Shown here piece by piece: positions 46,428 to 56,274 of a stretch of DNA of 64,000 nt. The stretch is from Symbiotaphrina buchneri. Taxonomy: Eukaryota > Ascomycota > Symbiotaphrinales > Symbiotaphrinaceae. The stretch spans positions 682,001-746,000 of the forward strand of contig BCIG01000002.1 in assembly GCA_001599915.1 (NCBI GenBank). Reading direction: 5' to 3'. Within the stretch, counting starts at the first letter, position 1; every line of letters starts with the position of its first letter. The notes below the pieces were generated by a model, which made no database searches, was not told where the DNA came from, and was given only the letters and a program-made list of their open reading frames with translations. The position numbers were made by a program, and so were the translations under genes.

Positions 46428-46868
46428 ATGGTGAGGACTCCGTTGGGCAGTACAACGTCTTTTCTTCAGTCTTCTAACGCCTACAGTCCAAGGACTCTTC
46501 CCGGACATATATTCATCTTAACCAACCCCGCATCGCGGACCTCTTCGAGGTGCAATCCACCTGCTCCAGCTGGACGTAACACCGTCGATTGACAATAATG
46601 CCAGGACTTTTGTCGGGACAAGCTCCCCTTGGACGACATTTATGTCCCTCCACATCATCAGCCGTTGAACCCTGAAGATGAGGATGATGTTGTCCCCGAT
46701 CAGCATGCCGCTTTTGGCATTCAGCGTGCGACGCAAAAGGTCCGCGAGTCCGCATGGAAGGATCTCGGCCTGTCAGAGCTCATGCGACAGGGGCCTACTG
46801 AATTGCTGACCTTGAGTGGCTTAAAGGCGAAAGGGAACAACTCCGGGGCATCGGCCCTGCCTCGCTAA
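46428..46868 (+). CDS. APC13: Anaphase-promoting complex subunit Apc13
   Basis: Exons 46428..46430, 46487..46549 and 46605..46868 give 109 residues. The first coding exon is the ATG alone, followed by GTGAGG; exon 2 then reads SKDSSRTYIHLNQPRIADLF and exon 3 DFCRDKLPLDDIYVPPHHQP. This matches the Apc13 signature, where human APC13 has RILDLIDDAWREDKLPYEDV and a downstream WTDLALQYL helix; here the equivalent is SAWKDLGLSELMRQGP. Apc13 is a small subunit that stabilises the TPR subcomplex of the APC/C ubiquitin ligase, which drives mitotic exit. The middle DEDDVVPDQHAAFG is acidic. It converges on POL12 with a 180-bp gap. Assignment rests on the N-terminal motif and overall size. Confidence 0.85.
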
Positions 46869-47048
46869 CAACCTGCAGCCGGAGGATGTCACAGCATCCA
46901 CACTATTCACAAAGGATGTCCCACACGTCCAACTGCAGGGTCCGGTCCAGATTACCATTATCTCACCCCATGAAGCTTTCGTTATTGCATGCAACGTCTC
47001 GAACTAGCCGCATTCACCCCAACGCCAGCTCCCATCTCTGCAGGAACT

Positions 47049-49227
47049 TTCATATCTTCATAACATCCACGCGGGCTCTTTCAAAGACTTTGTGCGGAAC
47101 CAAAGCCTCACCCTCTCGCTCTTCCGCTGTCAAATTGGGAGGGTAGACTGTCACGCTCGCATACGTCCCTGCTCCCTTTCGTTTCGACAAGCTACCTGGA
47201 TTGACAACCAGCACATTCTCGACAACCTTTTACCTGTCAGTATAACTGTCAATTTCAGCGAGCAGACCTACAGACCTTAGCGAATGGAGCTAGTACGCTG
47301 GGGGTAACCAAGATGTCAGGCCTGACATTCAACCATTCTCCGAGCTTCAGGTAACTAGTGTCGACCACGGCTCCTGTCGCCACTCCACCTTCAAAACTCG
47401 GCCTTGGAAGATCTTCCCTTGCTACAGGTGGGAACAATGGGAAGAAATGTCGTTGTTCTATCATGTACCGAGAAGCTCTTGCCAGGATGTTCGATTCTTT
47501 CGGCTTTCCGCTCGCAATTTCTTCCTTCCGAAGTTCATAGAGGATATCCTGCGCAGATATACCAATGATGACTTCATTGAAAGATATCGTGACAGGGTTT
47601 GTCACACATTTAACTTGCTTTGGCAGCCCAAGTTCTCTCCTGGGCAGTTGATCCTGCGGCCATGATACATGCTTGCTGACGGCGTCACGGACGGAAGGAA
47701 CAATGATGATGGTGATACTAGGCACTGCTTCCGCGAGTTGCCTTAGAGGGCTAGCCACTAGAGCTCGGAAAACACTCGTCAGTGTGATAGCATCAGGCTC
47801 AAGTTGTACGTCTGAGGGGAGATCGAAGTCGCCAGTGGCAAGCAGCGGATGCTCCACGTCAAGGAACGGTCCAGTGAGAATAAGCGCATCGGCATATGTA
47901 CTTGCAGCTTTCTCGCATATAGCCTTGAGCGGCTCGAAGGCAAGATTATCATCTGAAGTGTACGGTCCAGCTGCAAGAAAGATGTTGAGAGCTCCTGGTT
48001 GGTTACTGTCGTCGGCGTCGCTACCTCCCGCCAGCCTTTCTTTGTGTTGTTCCAAAACCGTTGCCGGGGACACAGCCACTGGCAACAAAGGTAGATCAAG
48101 CACCTCTGATACTGAAAAGTAATCGCCAGAGGCGTTTGTGCCCCGCAAAGCTACCACTTGGCCAGGGAAGAACTGAAAAGAAGATAGAGAGTCTAGTTTC
48201 AGCGGGACGCGTAAACCAGCACCCATCCTTCTTGACGTCTCCAGTAACAGCGATGACGCGTTGAGCTTCCCTTCAAGAGTATCACAAGCAATGCGTCCAA
48301 CCGCATATATCTCACTGGTGCTTTGTGTTGCAGGGTTGCCAAAACTTGCGTCATCCAGGGAGTAAAAGTCTTGCACGACGGTTTGCATCTCATCTATGCG
48401 ATCGTCTAAAACCTCTGAAGCTTCTGATAAGTGCATAGCCATCGGTCTATAAGCAAACTTTTTGAGATCTGTATTGGAAGTCAACTTGATCCGAGGCTCT
48501 GCCGGTGGTGCCATAGGAGGCTCAGGCAAGGCCAGATGTTCGTTGAGGATTTCCAACGTCTGGCCAGCATTCGGTCGTTCTGAGAAGGGGATTGGACTGC
48601 CCTCAGCAGATTAGGATCCAAGCATGCTCATGGTATTGGGAAGTAGGCTTACCGCGCCCCGTTCGTGAGTGCTTCCGTTCGTGTGCTGGGAGTGCTTGCT
48701 TGAATCGGGGAACTTGAAGCCAGAAGCTTACTACTCTTTGATGCCGTTGGCGTTTCATAGGGCGCTCTGCGCTTCAGGCTGCTTCTCTTGAGGCCAGGGG
48801 TGTTGCCACTGGCCGGTGTACTTGGTGAAAGTCCATCAAGCCTGCTGCCAGTCAGTTTCTGAAGCGGAACAGAGGCGTCAACTTACATATTGAGGACGTC
48901 TCCACTAGAGGAGATGCTTCGCGGAGTAGCCCCCACTGGGGCTCGTTTGTCGGCGGCTTTGACATGTGCCTTGGCACGGGAATCTCGTTCTAAAGCATCT
49001 TGGATGTCCCTCCGAAACGCTCTTACGGTATCTAGGTCCAGCTTTGTCTCATCTGACCCCATTTTCATCCCGTATGATTCCCATTTGTAGAACATGTCCT
49101 CGGACGAGAGGGAATGGAGTCGCATGATCGAGTGCAGTTCATGTGCAATGTCTTGCGGTAACTCGCTGCAGGGCGGAGGAACGAATCGCAAGAATCTTTC
49201 ATTCAGTTCGCCCATTGTGTCAGCCAT
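47049..49227 (-). CDS. POL12: DNA polymerase alpha subunit B (Pol12)
   Basis: A four-exon gene of about 640 residues. N-terminal domain: ELPQDIAHELHSIMRLHSLS and EDMFYKWESYGMKMGSDETK, the Pol12 N-module. A Ser/Thr-rich linker (SPSTPASGNTPGLKRSSLKR) follows. The OB and inactive phosphoesterase domain begins YAVGRIACDTLEGKLNASSL and includes FFPGQVVALRGTNASGDYF, ILTGPFLDVEHPLLATGDFD, SITIIIVPSVRDAVSKHVSW, CVTNPVTISFNEVIIGISAQ, and the tail FAKVVENVLVVNPGSLSKRK, GAGTYASVTVYPPNL, ERARVDVMKI. Pol12 holds the primase-polymerase alpha complex together at origins and also serves telomeres. The start at 49227 (MADTMGELNERFL) is chosen because homologues begin there; an in-frame ATG at 49377 would add 50 unconserved residues. 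Confidence 0.94.
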
Positions 49228-49767
49228 TGCGGGAAGTTGGGCGTTGTGAGATGCGGTCGTCACCGTGTTGACAGTAAGAGCTCCGTAAGGTGGACGGCGT
49301 TTGTCTGTGGAAGAGAAAGTGCTGAACGCGCCGTCGCGTCTCGCCAGGGCACTGCCGAGAGACCTTAATGAATGCATTGACGCGTAAATAAGCTATATTC
49401 ACTAAGCCAGAAGCAGACAAGGTCGTACTGCTTATCTTATCGGAGGGTCACGACTGGCGAAGTTACTTTGTACGTTCGTACTACGTACCCCAATGACAAG
49501 ATTCAGCAACACCAGACAACAATAATAATATAACTTCCCCTGCATTATTAGCAACGCGTACCTCAGTGTACGAATACCAAGTACTCTGTAGTACTTACGG
49601 CATAAGAAGAGTCAAGGTATCATCAATCTGGTGCACATCTGACGTGCCTTGCAGCCTGGATTCAGCTTCTAATCACTTCATGGTGCCTTAGGCTCAAGGA
49701 CCATACTGCGTGTTCTCGTTTTCTTGTCAAGCGATTGAGCGTGAGACTACCCACGACCGGGGAAGGC
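49228..49767. other. Divergent promoter region POL12 / Sec14-like gene
   Basis: A 0.54-kb gap between divergent genes. It is locally AT-rich (AACAATAATAATATAAC near 49518-49535) and has GTACTACGTACCCC and GTACTCTGTAGTACTTACGG palindromic bits, with no clear TACCTTACC run. No gene is supported. Confidence 0.5.
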
Positions 49768-51025
49768 ATGACGGAATCGGTCGATCCTCGCATCCTCGGT
49801 GAGGATTCCTCGGAAAAGACCGATGGACGAGCGGAGCCCTCCTTGCCCCATACTGCCGGGGTAGCAACTTACTGGCAATCATCCGAGGGCATTCCGGTGA
49901 CAGCAACAACAGCATCGGGAGCTGCCATCCACGATCCAGGACAATCGAGGGCAGAAGAGCCGGTACACGGAGGGGCAAAGGATAAAGATGAGGAGAACCG
50001 GGACCTAACAGCACCAGATGCTGTCGAAAGGAACCCTTCACTTGTCGTCAAGACCCCGTTCAGCGCGCCGTTGCGAACGTCCAAGCCGGATGTTCGGCCT
50101 GAGCTCACGATGGAACAGCAAACGAAGTATGAGAATGTCCTTCGTAACGTTTCTTCGTGGACGACCATCCCTCAGAGTTCTGTAAAGAATAGCGCCGACT
50201 CGCCGATCACGGACAGTGAAAGGATGTGGCTGACGCGGGACTGCATCCTCCGGTATTTGCGTGCTACAAAGTGGAACACGGTGGAAGCCCCAAAGCGTCT
50301 TCTTGCGACTTTGATTTGGCGAAGGGAGTACAACATCGACTCACTTACCCCTGATTACGTATCACCAGAAAATGAGACTGGCAAGCTGGTCTTATTAGGC
50401 TACGATAATTCAGCACGGCCCTGTCTTTACATGAATCCGAGCAAACAAAATACGCCGAAGAGCAACAGACAAATACAAGAACTAGTGTTCTTCCTCGAGC
50501 GGACTATAGAACTCATGGGCCCCGGCCAAGAAACACTTGCACTATTGATCAATTTCAAAAATACATCCAGCAGCAGCAACCCAAGTGTCGGTCAGGGACG
50601 GGAGACTTTAAGCATCCTGCAAGGCCATTATCCCGAGCGACTGGGAAGGGCGCTCGTAATAAACGGTGTGTCGCACCACGACGCTCCTGGATGATCACTT
50701 GAAACTGACCAATACAGTGCCTTGGTTCGTGTGGACATTTCTAAAATTGATTGGCCCTTTCATCGATCCCCTGACAAGAGAGAAGTTGGTCTTCAACGAT
50801 GACCTGCGGAAACATGTGCCAACGACGCAGCTTGCGGACGAGTATGGCGGCGCTGTCAAGTTCGAATATGACCATTCAGTGTATTGGCCGGCGCTGAACA
50901 AGTTGGCCGAGCAAAAACGAACGGAGTACAAGGAGCGTTGGATCCGAGGGGGTAAGAAGATTGGCGAGATAGAGGCGTACCTCAAGGGCGGAAGAGAAAA
51001 GAGCCTGGACGGAATGGACGCTTGA
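49768..51025 (+). CDS. Sec14-like (CRAL-TRIO) lipid transfer protein, Pdr16-type
   Basis: Exons 49768..50665 and 50718..51025 give 401 residues. The start is the first in-frame ATG (MTESVDPRILGEDSSE). About 130 residues of low-complexity lead precede the CRAL-TRIO N-domain (WLTRDCILRYLRATKWNTVE, APKRLLATLIWRREYNIDSL). The lipid-binding domain follows: GKLVLLGYDNSARPCLYMNP, VFFLERTIELMGPGQETLAL, LINFKNTSSSSNPSVGQGRE, LSILQGHYPERLGRALVING, then VPWFVWTFLKLIGPFIDPLT and HVPTTQLADEYGG. The pattern fits phosphatidylinositol transfer proteins of the Pdr16/Pdr17 group, which move PI and sterol between membranes and affect azole tolerance. The exact paralogue is not certain. Confidence 0.9.
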
Positions 51026-51283
51026 GCATCATCCGTGCCTCCACGCATCTTGTATCAGGGAGACAGGGCATGGTGACCGAAGCCTGTGAAGAAAGTATCT
51101 GCGTGCACGAAGAGATACGTCAGGTATTCGAAAAAAACTTGTATTTTTAGTGTCACTACACTTCTTAGACACCCATAGAAAGCGCGTATGCAGCATAAGA
51201 AACATTCTCCCCTACCCGCTTCACTCGGGAGTGTCATACTAGCGCCGAACGCCTCCAAATGCATTACACTCGATCTGTCATCC

Positions 51284-52827
51284 TCAACCATTGGTGCTCA
51301 GACGGTGGACAACCGGGACGGAACTCGGTGGCAATGAGCCATACTCTGTAACGACGATCTTGATATACTCAGCTGGCGTCACATCGTACATCAAGTTCAG
51401 AAGTTGTAAGTTCTTCAAATTCCTCCAATTCGACAGGGGCGATGATGTTGGGTCAGCATCGGGTTCGCTGCTCGCCGAGTTGGTATTGGCGGTAAATCGA
51501 GGGATCACGAGCTCATCCGGAGGAGCCACCTCGTTGCTGACGATGCTGTCCAATGCTACCTTCTCCGTGAACTTGACACTTTCGCAGCAGACGATCACCG
51601 GGACGTCGGCCTCATGCGCCGTCATAGCGGCAATTGCTGTTCCCACTCGAGAGTACAGTCGGCCGTTGCTCATCATTGCGTGCGCCCCCAGAAATACCTT
51701 GCTGGCGTCTTTCATGGCATGATTTATGGCATGCGCCAGGGAGTATTGGACCTCGATTCCAGCCGAAACCAGAGCCCTAGCCATATGCTTGCCCTCAAAC
51801 AACGGTCTCGAGTCAATTACTATGACCCGAAATCGGACACCCTTCCTATGAGCTTGCAGTAAAGTCTGCTGGACAATACTGCTCTTTGCAAACGTGAGGA
51901 CTACGTCACCATTTTGGATCTTGGCAGCTGCGCTGCTGGCTATAACTTGGTCTGCGACAGTTATACGTTCCCGGATGAAGTTATCAATCGCGTCACACAG
52001 ATCTGCTTTTGCCTCTGCTTCCGGAGTATCTATGTCGACCTTACTAACCTCCAGCTTGAGCCACCGGATGGCGTTACCCATCGAGATGGATAACGGGCGA
52101 CAGGAGCGTAGGTAGTCTATTTGTGGGGACAAACAGTGAGAGGTGAGGTGACGGGTGAGAGTGTTTCCGGGCGGAGTGGTGTAGGATTCGATTACCTGAA
52201 ACAATATGTGGTCAACGGACTGCTTCGTCGGTAATGAAGGCGCGGTGTTACCCTTTTGAAAGCCAGCAGCATTGCCACACATCGCGCATTACTGCCGCAA
52301 ACAATGTAATTGCTCATTTGCAAGCCAAGGGCAAGGACTGCAGGGTGTACATCCTTGCTGGCGCCTGTAATTGTCGTCCTCCTATTGTGGCCATACAGAT
52401 GCCCAAACAAAGCTACATGCTTGTCTTCAGTTGGCTGCGCCGCGGCTTGAGGTTCTCGGGTTCGGATCGGCATTCCCTTTGTCGCATCAGGCGCCGTCGA
52501 CCCTGCTCGATGGTGTGCGCCCTTCGCGGCGTCTTTGGAGGATTGTTGTTGCGATTTGGACCCGCCTTTCCCGCTCTGAGTCTGCTGCTGTTTTGGCTCG
52601 GACTTCCTATCAAGGCCTGCTTGTGGAGCTGCTCCCCCTTCTCTCTCTAGTCGCTCTTTCTCCCTCCTTGCGGCCTTTTCGGCCTTTGCGCGCTTCTTCA
52701 GTTCCGCGCCCGAGAGTCTCTGTTCTCGCGGCGCGCTCGTGGAGCCCTTGCTTGCCTGTCCGCCTTTGGTTTTGGGTACACCGTTTGAGGTGGGTTGCTC
52801 GTCACCCGGCGGCTTCTCGTCCTCCAT
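51284..52827 (-). CDS. GCD2: Translation initiation factor eIF2B subunit delta (Gcd2)
   Basis: Exons 52252..52827 and 51284..52195 (minus) give 495 residues. The first ~110 residues are Lys/Glu/Gln-rich and charged, as in other eIF2B delta subunits. The conserved region has KHVALFGHLYGHNRRTTITG, VHPAVLALGLQMSNYIVCGS, ARCVAMLLAFKRVIESYTTP and LTSHCLSPQIDYLRSCRPLS. The Rossmann-like end has GDVVLTFAKSSIVQQTLLQA, FRVIVIDSRPLFEGKHMARA, VFLGAHAMMSNGRLYSRVGT and PVIVCCESVKFTEKVALDSI, closing with NLMYDVTPAEYIKIVVTEYG and LPPSSVPV. Gcd2 is in the regulatory subcomplex of the eIF2 exchange factor and senses eIF2 phosphorylation, so it ties to general amino-acid control. Confidence 0.96.
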
Positions 52828-53542
52828 GCGTAGGCACCGAAGGAGCAGGACGCCGACCTGCTGTTGCTGTCGGACGGGCCTGCTTTATGGTGGGATGTGC
52901 GAGCATGAGTCAAAAATGGCAAGCGTGCATGAGTAATAGATCTGACGAGGCCTGCTTGGAGGTGCAGCTTTGATCAAACATGCCAAACACGCCAAACAAT
53001 CCAAGAGTACCTTAACTAAGGTACCTTTGAGGCAGGTACGAATTGTAGTAAGATCTTACGAAAGAACCTTAAGTTACCTACGGAGTACTGTACCTTACGC
53101 ACCATACCTAAGGTACCTTAGGTACCTGCCTCGCTGCTTTGTACGAAGTTACTCATACGAACTCTGCTCCACCAGCGGACGAACATCCATGGATCGTGTG
53201 CATTCGAAATGGACCTGACCCACTTTTGAATGACCAGCCCGTCACCACCTCACCTGACCATCACGCTGTTTCTCACTCTCATGCTCATGCTCACCCTCGC
53301 TCAAGCTTCACAGCCTCACAGTCGCCATGGTCCGCCCCCAGTCCATCCCTGACTAGCAGTAGTAGCAAGTATCGCACAGCGGCCCGAGTGCTGCAGAGCT
53401 GAGGTGAGATGAGATGAGACAGCATTCATTCGTACTCGTCTCTGGGCCAGATAAATGTCTACAGGTATATATGTGGCTCAACCCGCGCTCGCCGTGATGG
53501 ACCTGTCAACGCTGTGTGAAGGTCGCTGCCGATTCGACGACA
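52828..53542. other. Divergent intergenic region with TACC/GGTA palindromes
   Basis: A 0.7-kb gap between GCD2 and the 2EXR gene. A cluster of TACC/GGTA units at about 53010-53130 includes ACCTTAACTAAGGTACC and the palindromic CTAAGGTACCTTAGGTACC. No coding gene is supported. Confidence 0.55.
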
Positions 53543-54217
53543 ATGGCTCGGTCCCTTGATCATTCCTTCCAATTCCTCGCCCTTCCTGGCGAGCTCCGCA
53601 ACAAAATCTATCGTCTCCTTCTCCTTCATTGCCCACTTCATGCCTTAATCCAAGCTCCCAGTCCACCTACCAGGCTTGTTCTGCCCTTGCATCCACTCAT
53701 AGCTCTGAGTATTACTTCGGGCCTCCTGTGCGTGAATCGACAGATCCATCAGGAAGCCACGGGCATCCTCTATGGCGAGAATCTGTTTCACTCTCATCCC
53801 AGCCTGCTTGCAGGACTGCCCTACCTGATGAACCCAAGAAGTCCAATCTTGTCATTAAATGTGATCAGACTGATCCGGGGTTATCATCTTCATGTTCGCT
53901 TAGACTGCGATCCCTTCTATACAGCGAAGCAGTTGGAAGAAGCCTTCAACGGTGTTGAGCTACTTGAAATCGAGACTTCCGAGTCGCAGTACAGGTCAGC
54001 CGGTTACGATGTCCTCGAACTCTTTGCAGGTATCAGAGGAGTGAAGAAAGCGAGGGTATATGGGTGTGTTGCAGAAGTTTGGGCGAGTGCCCTAGAACGA
54101 GCAATGGAGACTGCACCGGAAGACCATGTTGAAGACCTTCAATGGAGTACAGATGCCTTTAGAAAGGCTGTCGAGTACGATGTATGGTACCAGGGTCAAG
54201 ACAAGGACGCCATCTAG
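53543..54217 (+). CDS. 2EXR / F-box-like domain protein
   Basis: A single exon of 224 residues, starting MARSLDHSFQFLALPGELRN. The opening FLALPGELRNKIYRLLLLHC matches the 2EXR/F-box-like module very common in Pezizomycotina, followed by ALSITSGLLCVNRQIHQEAT and GILYGENLFHSH, a typical continuation of that family. Later segments (LSLNVIRLIRGYHLHVRLDC, VELLEIETSESQYRSAGYDV) are less conserved. Role is unknown; F-box-like proteins may act as ubiquitin-ligase adaptors but that is not shown. The family is often expanded and fast-evolving in these fungi. Confidence 0.85.
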   Translation: MARSLDHSFQFLALPGELRNKIYRLLLLHCPLHALIQAPSPPTRLVLPLHPLIALSITSGLLCVNRQIHQEATGILYGENLFHSHPSLLAGLPYLMNPRSPILSLNVIRLIRGYHLHVRLDCDPFYTAKQLEEAFNGVELLEIETSESQYRSAGYDVLELFAGIRGVKKARVYGCVAEVWASALERAMETAPEDHVEDLQWSTDAFRKAVEYDVWYQGQDKDAI

Positions 54218-54627
54218 ATTCCAGAACGGAGATGCAGCATTGCCCTTTGAACCATCATAATTACGATATATCAACCTTCGGCGGTCTGGAGTGTGAGCAA
54301 AATGGCTAATGGATCATTCAACCTTTCTCGGCGAGTTCTGCCATCATAGTTACTTAATGTCGGGCAAAATTGGCCGACGATGAGAAGAAGAAGAACTGAG
54401 GACTTCGGCAGATTTAGAGTCCGCCCCTGGATTGAAAGAGGACTAGATGTCATTTTTACCGGTACAGTTGGCATCGCCTTAATGAGCATCGGCAACAATA
54501 TCAAATGGAAAGGACCAAGCACTGAGTGTCGTGTCCGGCTAGATCGAGATCTCGGATTTAGGGTATCTTCTTGGAAACATCAAAACCGCAGAAAACATTA
54601 AGGATAACGCGCAGGCGTCCATGAAGA
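54218..54627. other. Convergent intergenic region
   Basis: A 0.4-kb gap between convergent genes, likely both 3' UTRs. An open frame near 54380-54601 shows no domain. Nothing else is evident. Confidence 0.5.
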
Positions 54628-55740
54628 TCAACCCTCCTCACCCGATATTTTCGCGTGACGGAAATATTTCATGCCAACCCAGGCCACCACAACCCAAACC
54701 CAAGCCATCACAGCTGTTAGAATAATCAAGGCTGGATAATAGCCAACAATAGGTAGGGTGGGATCATCCTCCAGCTCTGGAGGAGCATATGGCGTCTCCC
54801 CCACATCCCACGCCCAGCTCCAGACTTCGAGACAGCTGCCCATCCCTGTGACGAACATAATCCAAGTAACGATCAGTACCACCCAGCCCCACCATTCTGT
54901 CTCGCTATAATCCCAGTCGTCATCAGATGCGGCCAAAGCATCGGCCGGCAACAAAGACAGCGGTGACTTTGGTTTTTGGGATGCACGCCGGTGCAGGAGT
55001 GCAGACGATGGTAGATTCAAGTATGAACTCGATGCAGTGGAGGAAGCCGGAATGTTGAGCAGATTCGGAGACAGCCTTTGGGGAAATGACAAGATTTCAT
55101 CCTCATCCGTGGTGGATGCCTCAGCACTCGTAGGGCTGATCACAGGGGACGTCCCGCTATTGGATTGGGCAACAATGAGGTCGCCGGTTCGTAACAGATT
55201 CAGTCCATTTAAGTTTACCGGGACCGTTCCATGTGATTGACCTGAGTGCCCATAACTCGAATCACTGATGCCGAGACCTGCCTCGAAGGGGGCCAAATGG
55301 TCATCAGGCAATGACAAGCTACCAGCAAGAGATGTCTGCCCCTTTACAGTGCCCTTGTTCGAGGGAATGCCTATGGCTTCCGCTTCACGTTCTATGTCAT
55401 GGCGAAGCTTTCCTGTCCCAAGCAATGCTGTCTTCCTCAATGAACCTTTCCGTTTCCGAGTCTTCTTCTGCTCCTGCATAACCGTAGCCAAAGCACCGCC
55501 TGCATGTCGTTTGCCGCTCTCGCGAGCATGCAGAGGCTCCATCGGAGGAGTTGTCTCCTTATCGATCCCTTCATCCGGCCCCGTTCTAAGGAACGAAAGT
55601 CTTGAAAGCAAGCTCCCGGATAGACTTCTTCTGTGCCCACGGCCGCCCTCCGTCTCTTGATGCTGGCCGGTAAGCCCCTCCTTTCGGGGCGCGGGCTCTG
55701 AGTTTGGGCCCAATGGCCGAGTAGACGATCGATCATCCAT
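54628..55740 (-). CDS. Two-pass membrane protein with PIG-Y/Eri1-like C-terminus
   Basis: A single exon of 370 residues. The first ~270 are Ser/Gly/Pro-rich, charged and probably disordered (GGRGHRRSLSGSLLSRLSFL, QEQKKTRKRKGSLRKTALLG). The last ~95 are strongly hydrophobic and look conserved: a DWDYSETEWWGWVVLIVTWI lead into membrane segment 1 (about 283-303), an acidic loop (TPYAPPELEDDPTLPI), segment 2 (about 333-355), and a terminal WVGMKYFRHAK. The pair of segments and the closing W-GMKYFRH resemble human PIG-Y, which ends WTWMGIKLFRHN, a subunit of the GPI-GlcNAc transferase at the ER. This is my inference from that short match; yeast Eri1 is 68 residues and lacks the long N-terminus. 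It could instead be a fungus-specific membrane protein. Confidence 0.7.
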   Translation of the reverse strand: MDDRSSTRPLGPNSEPAPRKEGLTGQHQETEGGRGHRRSLSGSLLSRLSFLRTGPDEGIDKETTPPMEPLHARESGKRHAGGALATVMQEQKKTRKRKGSLRKTALLGTGKLRHDIEREAEAIGIPSNKGTVKGQTSLAGSLSLPDDHLAPFEAGLGISDSSYGHSGQSHGTVPVNLNGLNLLRTGDLIVAQSNSGTSPVISPTSAEASTTDEDEILSFPQRLSPNLLNIPASSTASSSYLNLPSSALLHRRASQKPKSPLSLLPADALAASDDDWDYSETEWWGWVVLIVTWIMFVTGMGSCLEVWSWAWDVGETPYAPPELEDDPTLPIVGYYPALIILTAVMAWVWVVVAWVGMKYFRHAKISGEEG

Positions 55741-56274
55741 GACTATTGTGGCTGATCTCCATCCATGCCGGACGCAGGTCTGCTCACAGTCGTTTGCCAG
55801 ATGACTATCTCAGTAAGGCTTGGTCGCGCGTGCAGGAGTCTTTCAGTCTAAGATTATAGGGAGATCATTCTTGAACGACATGGCGTGTCCTCAACCCGAG
55901 TAACCTGCTGAGATCCGTTCTAGAGATACTATGAGCGCGAGAACGTCTATGGAGCAGCTGTTGATTCCAGATGTTTGTGTGCAAGTCAGCAGCAAGGTTA
56001 AGAGGAAACGGCGAGGCAGGTACTCCGTACCTTTAAGGGTCCCTCTTTATGGATGCTTGTTTGTCCTCGTTGCCAAGCGAAGTCCGAGCTCCGTCCTGTC
56101 TTCATTTGAAAGGCCTGGTTGTTCACCCTGCGGATATTGTTATACATTCTCGAAACTCCAATTGAACGATTTATCCCATATCATGACTGCTACTTAACCC
56201 CACCACCATGCTGGTGCACATCCTTGTCTTCTTTTAAAATCCAGGACTAATACTCTCCTAAACGCGCTGACGGT
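55741..56274. other. Divergent promoter region
   Basis: A 0.53-kb gap between the PIG-Y-like gene and ZRG17. An open frame from 55931 to 56197 has no recognised domain and ends before the ZRG17 start. No repeat is seen beyond a GGTACTCCGTACC bit near 56021. Confidence 0.5.
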
